Origin: CAYFUR01 sp964346275
Lineage (GTDB): Bacteria > Sumerlaeota > Sumerlaeia > SLMS01
Length of the DNA stretch: 20,062 nt
Direction of reading: 5' to 3'
NCBI GenBank assembly: GCA_964346275.1
Contig: CAYFUR010000065.1
Coordinates: 1 to 20,062 of the forward strand
The notes under the pieces are model-generated. The model was not told where the DNA came from, made no database searches, and was given only the letters and a program-made list of their open reading frames with translations. A program made the translations under genes and the position numbers. Within the stretch, counting starts at the first letter, position 1; every line of letters starts with the position of its first letter. Below are positions 14,058 through 20,062 of this stretch, piece by piece.

Positions 14058-14086
14058 CCGGCCGGGATCCATGCTCCCTTTGCCGG
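14058..14086 (+). promoter_or_regulatory. possible rpsA leader hairpin
   Basis: CCGG (14058-14061) pairs with CCGG (14083-14086), and GGGA (14064-14067) with TCCC (14075-14078), leaving a small internal loop. The structure ends 11 bases before the AGGA ribosome site at 14098-14101. In E. coli rpsA is autoregulated through a structured leader; a similar role here is inference. Confidence 0.3.
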
Positions 14087-14108
14087 ACAATCCACGCAGG
14101 ACACATCC

Positions 14109-15824
14109 ATGACAGAAGAGCTTGAACAGGAGAATGAAGCGCTCGACCAGGAGTTCGAGGCGCTGCTTGACCAGTATTTGCCGGAATCCGGCCCGCGGCA
14201 GGAAGGAGAGCTGGTCGATGCCACCGTGGTGGGCATTGTCGACGACTCCGTCCTTGTGAGCTATGGCTCGAAGGAAGAATCACCCATTCCCGTGCGCGAA
14301 TTTCTCGATGCCAAGGGCGAGCCCACGGTGAAGCCCGGCGACACCGTGCGCGTGTTGCTGCTGGGCTTTGGTCCCGAGGGCGTGCCGCAGTTGAGCTACA
14401 GCAAGGCCCGCGCGGCCGTTGCCGCCAAGGCCATCGAAGAGGCGCTGGAAAGCGGCCGGCCCCTTCGCGGCACCATCACCCAGACGGTTCGCGGCGGCGT
14501 GCTGGTGGATGTGGGAATGCCGGCGTTTATGCCTGCCAGCCAGGTGGATCTCTATCGCGTGCCGGATCTGAACGCCCTGGTGGGCCAGGAGATCGAGGCC
14601 TATGTGCTGGAATTCAACCAGTCGCGCGGGCGGGCGGTACTCTCACGGCGCAAGCTGCTCGAAGAACGGCGCGAATCCGGCAAAAATGAGTTTTTCGACA
14701 AGACGGGCCCCGGCGAGACGGTTCGCGGCACCGTGCGCGATGTCCTGGATTTTGGTGTCTTCGTTCAGATCGGCGACGTGGAAGCGCTCATCCCGCGCTC
14801 TGAGTTATCCTGGGAGCGCGGCCAGCATCCCTCGGAAATTGTCGAGCCGGGCCAGGAAATCGAAGCCAAGGTGCTCGACCTTCAACGCGAAACCGGCAAA
14901 GTCACCCTGTCCCGCAAGCGCCTGAATCAGGATCCCTGGGAAACGATCCAGGAACGCTACCCTGCCGGCACTCCCGTTCGCGGCAAGGTGGTTGGCATCA
15001 AGCCATTCGGGGCTTTTGTCCAGCTGGAAGAAGGGATCACCGGCCTGATCCACGCCAGCGATATTTCTTGGCGGCAGGACCAGAAATCCGCCGAAGAGTA
15101 TTTCCGCCTGGGAGATGAAGTGACCTGCCAGGTTCTCGAAATCGACGAACAGAACAAGCGCCTCTCTCTCGGCTTGAAGCACCTGACCCGCGATCCGTGG
15201 TCGGACATCGAGGAGAAGTATCCCGTCGGCTCGCGCCAGAAAGGCGTGGTCTCGTCGCTCCGGGACTTCGGCGCGTTCGTCAAGCTGGACGAATACACCG
15301 AGGGCCTTCTCCATATCAGCGACTTGAGCTGGACCAGGCGCTACAAGCAACCGAGCGAAGCTCTGAAGGAAGGCCAGGAGATCGAGGTGGTGGTGCTGAA
15401 GCTCGATCGCGAATCGCGCCGTATCGGCCTCGGACTCAAGCAGCTTGATCGCTCGCCCTTCGAATCCTTTGTCGCCGAGAACCCGGCTGGTTCGGTGGTC
15501 ACCGGAAAAGTCACGCGCATCGTTTCCTTCGGTGCTTTTGTGGAAGTAGCCGAAGGGGTGGAAGGCCTCATCCATATCAGCCAGCTCGATGATGTGCGCG
15601 TGGATTCCCCCGAGCGCGTGGTGCGCGTGGGCGAGGAAGTCCAGGTGAAAGTGCTGAGCGTCGATCACGACCGCGAGCGGCTTTCGCTCTCGCGCAAGGA
15701 AGCGTTCCGCGAGATGGAGAAACAGAACATTCGCCAGTATCAGCGGCAGGAAAAAGAGAAAGAGCAGAATATTGGCGGTTCCCTCGGCGATCTGCTCAAC
15801 GATGCCCTGAAGAAGAAAAAGTAG
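14109..15824 (+). CDS. rpsA: 30S ribosomal protein S1
   Basis: S1 binds mRNA and helps it enter the 30S subunit. The 571-aa product has an acidic N-terminal segment (1-30), like the S2-binding arm of the E. coli protein, and six S1 domains at about 33-100, 117-184, 202-272, 286-359, 373-446 and 461-532. The first two are divergent, as usual for domains that contact the ribosome. Domains 3 to 6 carry the FGxFV motif (DFGVFV, PFGAFV, DFGAFV, SFGAFV) and a terminal LSRK or LGLK motif. The tail is Lys/Glu-rich and ends KKKK. ATG 14109 is chosen because AGGA lies 7 bases upstream and the acidic arm begins there; the frame is open back to 14049. The cmk gene that often precedes rpsA is absent. A strong terminator follows. 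Confidence 0.96.
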   Translation: MTEELEQENEALDQEFEALLDQYLPESGPRQEGELVDATVVGIVDDSVLVSYGSKEESPIPVREFLDAKGEPTVKPGDTVRVLLLGFGPEGVPQLSYSKARAAVAAKAIEEALESGRPLRGTITQTVRGGVLVDVGMPAFMPASQVDLYRVPDLNALVGQEIEAYVLEFNQSRGRAVLSRRKLLEERRESGKNEFFDKTGPGETVRGTVRDVLDFGVFVQIGDVEALIPRSELSWERGQHPSEIVEPGQEIEAKVLDLQRETGKVTLSRKRLNQDPWETIQERYPAGTPVRGKVVGIKPFGAFVQLEEGITGLIHASDISWRQDQKSAEEYFRLGDEVTCQVLEIDEQNKRLSLGLKHLTRDPWSDIEEKYPVGSRQKGVVSSLRDFGAFVKLDEYTEGLLHISDLSWTRRYKQPSEALKEGQEIEVVVLKLDRESRRIGLGLKQLDRSPFESFVAENPAGSVVTGKVTRIVSFGAFVEVAEGVEGLIHISQLDDVRVDSPERVVRVGEEVQVKVLSVDHDRERLSLSRKEAFREMEKQNIRQYQRQEKEKEQNIGGSLGDLLNDALKKKK

Positions 15825-15854
15825 ACTGCGGCTTCGCGGGATCATGGACCATCC

Positions 15855-15888
15855 AATCCCCGGAGCGCCGTCTCCGGGGATTTTCTTT
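15855..15888 (+). terminator. strong intrinsic terminator after rpsA
   Basis: AATCCCCGGAG (15855-15865) and CTCCGGGGATT (15872-15882) form a perfect 11-bp stem with a 6-base loop, CGCCGT. TTCTTT follows within the same T-rich tail. It begins 30 bases past the rpsA stop and separates rpsA from the next gene. Confidence 0.9.
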
Positions 15889-15957
15889 GCTTTCCCTTCC
15901 GCCATGGACTCTCGATAAAGGCCGCCACTCCGTCTCCTGGGGAAACATGCGGTCGAA

Positions 15958-18078
15958 GTGAAACGCTTTTTCCGACATCACGGCTTTGCCCTTCTCTTTT
16001 TCACGGTGCTGCCCGCGATCTGGTGGTGGCCGCTCCTGGCAGGCTATCTGCCCGATTTCCAGGATACCATCGCGGCGCTCTATCCCTACCGCAAAGCGGC
16101 GGCGGGCCAGCTTCGCCAGGGCATCCTCCCCCTTTGGAATCCCCACATCTTCAGCGGGCTGCCCCTCGCCGCCAACCCCCAGGTCGCCGCATGGTATCCG
16201 CCCCAGGCGGTGTTCTACCTGATGCCGAATCCCCTGGGGAATGGGCTGGTCGTCCTCCTTCATTACATCCTGGGCGGGCTGGGGATGTATGCGCTGGTGA
16301 GATGGCTGGCGGGACGGCCCTCCGCGGCGATCTTTGCCGGGTTTACCTTCCAGTTCAGCGCCATGCTGGCCAGCCGCATCGCGCTGACGCCCCATGTCTA
16401 TACCACCATCTGGATTCCCTGGATGCTGCTCGGGGTGGAATGGTCGCTGGCGCGGCCGGGATGGCGTCCGAACCGGGGAGCACAGGCCGTGGCGGCGTTC
16501 TTCGCCCTGCAAGTGCTCGCCGGTGCTCCCCAGATCACCTTCTATACAGCGCTCGCCCTGCCGATTTACTGGCTTTGGCGTGGATGGCAGCGCCACGGCG
16601 CCTGGCGCGAGGGCCTGCTGCAGCCGCTCGCCCGGGGGGCAGCGGCCGCGGCGCTGGCGCTTCTTCTCTCGGCAATCCAGATCGTCCCCACCCTGGAATT
16701 CCTCCGCCACACGGAACGCGCGGCGCTCGACGTGGAAAGCCTCCAGGAGCAAGCCCTCCACGGCGGCTATCTGCTGTCGGCGCTGGTTGGCTATACGGGG
16801 AACCCCATCGAGGATACGGACACCGTGAACGCCCTCGGCTGGGGCGCGCTGGTGCTGGCGCTGCTCGCGCTGTTTTCCAGCAAGACGCGCCGCCCGGCGC
16901 TGGTGCTGCTGGCTCTCGGCGCCCTCAGCTATCTGCTGGCGGTGGCGGTGCTGGTGCCCGCGTGGTCGAAACTTCTTCCACTCTACCAGAGCTTCCACGC
17001 GCCGCGCCGCGCGCTGGTCCTCTGGTCCGTCGCCGGGTCGGTCATGGCGGGCCTGGGGGCGGCGGTGCTGCACGATTGGATCATCGGAAAAGGGCGGACA
17101 AAACTGCTGTATTACCTGCTCCTTGTCGTCGCCGCGTCCGGCACGTTCTGGCTGCTGGGGCGCGTCGACCGCGCGTTCACCGGCACGGAGCGCTTTCAGC
17201 CCGGCCCGCAATACGTGGAAACCATCGGGCGCGACCGCTTTCTCGCCGTGGACCCCAGCCTGCGTTACAGCTACGACCCGCGGCGGCCGGATTTCGGCCT
17301 CTCGATGATGCCCGATCTCGCCTGCTGGTTTGGCTACTACGACGCCCAGGGTTACGATCCGCTCGTGCCAGAACGCTACGGCATGGTGCGGCGCTGGGCC
17401 TCCATGCGGACGGGGTTTCTGCTCCCCCGCCATGGCGTGCTGCTCACTGATCCCGCGTCGCCGGCCCTGCGGCTGCTCAATATCCAGTTTCTCGTCGGCC
17501 GCTACGACATCTACGACCCCAGCCGCGTCATTCCCGAAAAGGGGTTCGATCCCGCCTGGATGGAGGGGCAGGTGGAACGCGTCGCCGAGCACCCGCGCTG
17601 GCCGCTTTATCGATATACGGACGAGCGCCCGCTCGCCTGGGCTGTTTCAGAAATCCGGGCCGCCAGCGACGCCGCCTATGCCCTCCAGGGAATCGCCAGG
17701 GAACCCGACCCTTTCCGCGTCGCCTATACAGAAGAACCGATCCAGGCGAACCTGGGCCCGCCACCAGAAGTGACCGTCTCCTACGATCGCGAATCCGATC
17801 TCCTCGTTCGTCTGGATCCGGCCCCGCAAAGCGACGCCTTCATCTGCGCCTCGGTCAACTGGATGCCCGGCTGGCGCGTCATCACCGAGGCGGGCGAGAC
17901 GCTCCCGGCCTATCCGGTGAATGGTTTCCAGGTGGGAACGCTGGTGCCGCCGGGGACCGGGGAATTCCGGCTGGAATACCGCCCCGCGTCGTTTCGCTGG
18001 GGGTGGATGCTGAGCGCGCTGGGGCTGCTGGTTTTCGCCACCCTGGCATGGCGAAATAAAAGCGAAAATAGCGATTGA
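15958..18078 (+). CDS. YfhO-family polytopic membrane protein (GT-C-like)
   Basis: The 706-aa product has about 11-12 hydrophobic helices in residues 10-400, a soluble region at about 405-680 and one last helix (WGWMLSALGLLVFATLAW). After the first helix stands DFQD (33-36), followed by PLWNPHIFSGLPLAANPQ (58-75) and WYPPQAVFYL, the pattern at the start of YfhO proteins. YfhO in Firmicutes is linked to glycosylation of lipoteichoic acid, and the family is GT-C-like, using polyprenyl-phosphate sugars outside the membrane. The acceptor in this organism is unknown. The soluble part has repeated aromatic strands typical of YfhO tails. The start is a GTG at 15958; no close ribosome site is visible, and a four-codon frame at 15947-15961 overlaps it. 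It lies downstream of the rpsA terminator. Confidence 0.85.
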   Translation: MKRFFRHHGFALLFFTVLPAIWWWPLLAGYLPDFQDTIAALYPYRKAAAGQLRQGILPLWNPHIFSGLPLAANPQVAAWYPPQAVFYLMPNPLGNGLVVLLHYILGGLGMYALVRWLAGRPSAAIFAGFTFQFSAMLASRIALTPHVYTTIWIPWMLLGVEWSLARPGWRPNRGAQAVAAFFALQVLAGAPQITFYTALALPIYWLWRGWQRHGAWREGLLQPLARGAAAAALALLLSAIQIVPTLEFLRHTERAALDVESLQEQALHGGYLLSALVGYTGNPIEDTDTVNALGWGALVLALLALFSSKTRRPALVLLALGALSYLLAVAVLVPAWSKLLPLYQSFHAPRRALVLWSVAGSVMAGLGAAVLHDWIIGKGRTKLLYYLLLVVAASGTFWLLGRVDRAFTGTERFQPGPQYVETIGRDRFLAVDPSLRYSYDPRRPDFGLSMMPDLACWFGYYDAQGYDPLVPERYGMVRRWASMRTGFLLPRHGVLLTDPASPALRLLNIQFLVGRYDIYDPSRVIPEKGFDPAWMEGQVERVAEHPRWPLYRYTDERPLAWAVSEIRAASDAAYALQGIAREPDPFRVAYTEEPIQANLGPPPEVTVSYDRESDLLVRLDPAPQSDAFICASVNWMPGWRVITEAGETLPAYPVNGFQVGTLVPPGTGEFRLEYRPASFRWGWMLSALGLLVFATLAWRNKSENSD

Positions 18079-18097
18079 CGAAACTTCGCTTTTCTTT
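18058..18097 (+). terminator. possible terminator overlapping the YfhO stop codon
   Basis: AAAAGCGAA (18058-18066) and TTCGCTTTT (18085-18093) form a 9-bp stem with an 18-base loop, followed by CTTT. The stem spans the stop codon at 18076-18078. The large loop and AT-rich base make it a weak candidate. TTGACG at 18075-18080 is a possible -35 for the helicase gene, without a -10 at normal spacing. Confidence 0.35.
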
Positions 18098-18145
18098 CAC
18101 CCTCCCTGTTACCTTCACACGAAAAACAACACCGGGAGGGCCCCG

Positions 18146-20062
18146 ATGAGCGCCTCAACGTCCCTAGCCTCTCTTCTTCAGCAACTCCTCGGCGAGAACG
18201 CTCCGCCCCTCGAGCAGGCGGAAGCCCTCGCCCCCGAATCACTCTTTCCGTTTCAGCAACACGTCCTGATGGAAAGCGGTCTCCTCGCCGGCGAGTCGGT
18301 GCTTTGCCACTCTCCAACGGGCACGGGCAAAAGCCTCATCGCCGACGCGGCGGCGCTGGCGATGCTCCATGGCGGCGGCTTTGTGATTTACCTGGCCAGC
18401 ACGCGGGCGCTGGTGCGCGAACGCACGGCAGACCTCGCGGGGCGGCTCGGGCCCTTTGGCTATCGCGTGGCGGCCTCGACGCGGGACGACCGATCGGCGG
18501 ATGATGACATTCTGGCCGGGCGAGTCGATGTGGCGGTCATGGTCTACGAGAAAGCGCGGGCGCTGCTCCAGCGCTCTCCCGCCCTGGCCCGGCGCACGGG
18601 CCTCCTGGTGGCCGACGAGATTCACCTGCTGCGCGACCCGCAGCGCGGACCCGCGGCGGAGGTGCTGCTCCGCGCGTGGCGGCGCCTGGCGCCGGACTGC
18701 CAGTTCGTGGCGCTCTCCGCGCAACTGGACTATGCGGCGGGGCTGGCCCGCAGCCTGGGCATGGCATTTTTTGAGAGCCGCGAGCGCCTGGTTCCCCTTC
18801 GCCATGGAACGGTCAATCTCGGAGAAGGGGTGGCGCGCTGGGAGGATGAGACGACTGGTGACGAAGGGCAAATCATGCTACCGTATGCTCCGGACCCGAA
18901 TGTGCCGCTGGAGCGCCAGCTCGCCGAGCTAGTCGATGCCTTTGAAAAGCCGTTGCTGATCTTTGCGGCCACCCGGCGCGAGGCCGCGAGGCTGGCGGGA
19001 GCGCTGGCGGAGGCGCGGCCGCGAACACTGCATCATGCCATGGAGGAAGAGGATCCGCTCCTGGAGGAGTTTCTCTCGCGGGGCGTCGCCCTCCACACGG
19101 CGGAACTCACCCGCCGCCAGCGGCGCACCGTGGAGGAGTGGCTGCGCGCCGGCCGGGTAGAGATCTGCGTGGCCACGACGACACTGGCGGAAGGCCTGAA
19201 CTTTGGCGTCCGGACGGTGCTGGTTTTTCCCGGCGTCATGAGCCATTCGGCCGATGCTTTGCCCCACCTTTTTGGCCGCGCGGGCCGCCCGGGGCAGGAT
19301 GCGGGCTATGCATTTCTGGTGGAAGCGGCCCCCTCACAGCTCGCCTATCGATGCCAGGAGCGCCAGCCGCTGGGAGAGAGGGAAGCCGTCCGCCAGGCCA
19401 TGGAGGCCGTGGCGTTTTTGCTGTCACTGCCGGAGCCAGCCGGGCTTGCGGGCCTCTTTTCGCTGCTGTCCGATGCGGGCTATGGGGAAACCGCTCTGAT
19501 ACAGGCCATCGCGCAAGGCCGCCAGCTCGGCTTTTGGGAAGGGGATGACGAGGCCTCCTTGCCGGAGCTGACTCCATCGGGGCGCTTGCTGGCCCGCGGC
19601 GGAATTGAACCGGAAACCATCGCCGGATGGCGGCCTCTTCTCCGGCGCTTTCGCGAGGGCGGCGAGGCGGCGGCCACCGCTTTTCTTGCGCTGGGGGCTG
19701 ATCCGGCGTGCAGGGCGCTTCCGCTGTCGCGGGACGAGAGGGTCTGTGGGCGCTGGATTTGCAATTTGCTCGAAGAACTCCACGCCGATCCTTCTGCCCT
19801 GGCGAGATATTTCGCGGATTTCCTGGAGGATGGCTACCGGTTGCCGCGGCGGCTTCACCAGGCGGCCAAGGGCGTTTTGCTCCACCTGGAGGCATCCCGG
19901 GGCAGAACGCTGGAACGCCTCGCGGCCGAGTTTTCCGTCTCCGCCGGAGTGATCGAAGAGTTTCTTCACCATAGCCACCATCTGTTCTGGCGCCTGGAAG
20001 AGTTCGCCCGAAGCTTCGGCGTGAACGGATTGGAACTGCCGTCTGCTCCAGCAGCCTTCGAA
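18146..20062 (+). CDS. Ski2/Hel308-like superfamily 2 helicase (partial, runs off the window)
   Basis: The frame stays open for 639 codons to the last base, so the 3' end is outside the window. The start is ATG 18146 with GGGAGGG at 18134-18140, 5 bases upstream. Helicase motifs in order: PFQQHVL (35-41, Q-like region), SPTGTGKS (56-63, Walker A), DEIH (157-160, Walker B), SAQ (191-193, motif III), LIFAATRREA (271-280), HTAELTRRQR (317-326), TTTLAEGLNFG (344-354, motif V) and HLFGRAGRPG (374-383, motif VI). DEIH and the HTAxLxxxxR pattern point to the Ski2/Hel308 branch, which moves along DNA or RNA using ATP. Odd points are SAQ in place of SAT and His in place of the usual Gln at the start of motif VI. 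Residues 400-639 look helical, consistent with a winged-helix and ratchet region. The substrate is not known. Confidence 0.87.
   Translation, partial: MSASTSLASLLQQLLGENAPPLEQAEALAPESLFPFQQHVLMESGLLAGESVLCHSPTGTGKSLIADAAALAMLHGGGFVIYLASTRALVRERTADLAGRLGPFGYRVAASTRDDRSADDDILAGRVDVAVMVYEKARALLQRSPALARRTGLLVADEIHLLRDPQRGPAAEVLLRAWRRLAPDCQFVALSAQLDYAAGLARSLGMAFFESRERLVPLRHGTVNLGEGVARWEDETTGDEGQIMLPYAPDPNVPLERQLAELVDAFEKPLLIFAATRREAARLAGALAEARPRTLHHAMEEEDPLLEEFLSRGVALHTAELTRRQRRTVEEWLRAGRVEICVATTTLAEGLNFGVRTVLVFPGVMSHSADALPHLFGRAGRPGQDAGYAFLVEAAPSQLAYRCQERQPLGEREAVRQAMEAVAFLLSLPEPAGLAGLFSLLSDAGYGETALIQAIAQGRQLGFWEGDDEASLPELTPSGRLLARGGIEPETIAGWRPLLRRFREGGEAAATAFLALGADPACRALPLSRDERVCGRWICNLLEELHADPSALARYFADFLEDGYRLPRRLHQAAKGVLLHLEASRGRTLERLAAEFSVSAGVIEEFLHHSHHLFWRLEEFARSFGVNGLELPSAPAAFE

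Larger units (their letters stand above)
13771..14108. promoter_or_regulatory. divergent spacer between ligase-like gene and rpsA
   Basis: This 338-bp spacer has no convincing gene. TTGACT at 13938-13943 could be a -35 box for rpsA, but no -10 is seen 16-18 bases on. TTGACC on the minus strand (13833-13838) could serve the ligase-like gene, again without a clear -10. The two ends hold a small repeat-like tract and a hairpin listed separately. Confidence 0.4.

Noticed and set aside
15796..17592. 598-codon open frame on the minus strand
   Set aside because: It runs antisense through the strong rpsA terminator and the YfhO-like gene. Its product is low-complexity and rich in Arg, Gln and Gly, without motifs.

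Overview
The window is GC-rich bacterial DNA with tightly packed genes. It contains one run of exactly 100 N at 3454-3553, so it comes from a scaffolded draft or metagenome-derived assembly. Several traits recall environmental candidate phyla such as Sumerlaeota, Hydrogenedentota or their PVC-like neighbours: an orphan GspG-like pseudopilin with a long C-terminal region, a Thr-Pro spacer in an anchored beta-sandwich protein, a CBM9-like C-terminal domain, a YfhO-type membrane protein, and many TTG or GTG starts. That placement is an inference from protein style and was not tested. No tRNA, rRNA, CRISPR array, phage or insertion-sequence gene was seen.

Left part (1-3911). A lipoprotein metallophosphoesterase fused to a CBM9-like domain precedes rpmF (ribosomal protein L32, 56 aa). 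A terminator-like hairpin follows, then plsX (phosphate acyltransferase), whose last codons are lost in the N gap. After the gap lies about 360 bp without a gene. It is filled with short-period degenerate repeats, bounded by imperfect inverted repeats, and contains a terminator for the pseudopilin gene that reads in from the right.

Middle part (3912-11623). The minus-strand pseudopilin is divergent from a run of six plus-strand genes: a WecG/TagA/CpsF (GT26) glycosyltransferase, a large membrane-anchored protein made of carboxypeptidase-regulatory-like beta-sandwich repeats, a small anchored protein of the same style, a histidine phosphatase whose start overlaps the previous stop, an MFS transporter and a lipoprotein glucose/sorbosone-dehydrogenase-like beta-propeller. 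Spacing is short throughout, so part or all of the run may be an operon. The products suggest envelope and surface-glycan work, but no single pathway is proven.

Right part (11627-20062). A minus-strand pair (O-antigen-ligase-like membrane protein, then a short-chain dehydrogenase) converges on the run above with a 3-bp gap. A 338-bp divergent spacer leads to rpsA (ribosomal protein S1, six S1 domains) and a strong intrinsic terminator. Next come a YfhO-family membrane protein and a Ski2/Hel308-like helicase that is open at the window edge.

The most unusual region is the repeat-packed spacer at 3554-3911, with a possible degenerate relative in the leader of the O-antigen-ligase-like gene. The best candidate for an uncharacterised system is the GT26 plus anchored beta-sandwich gene run.
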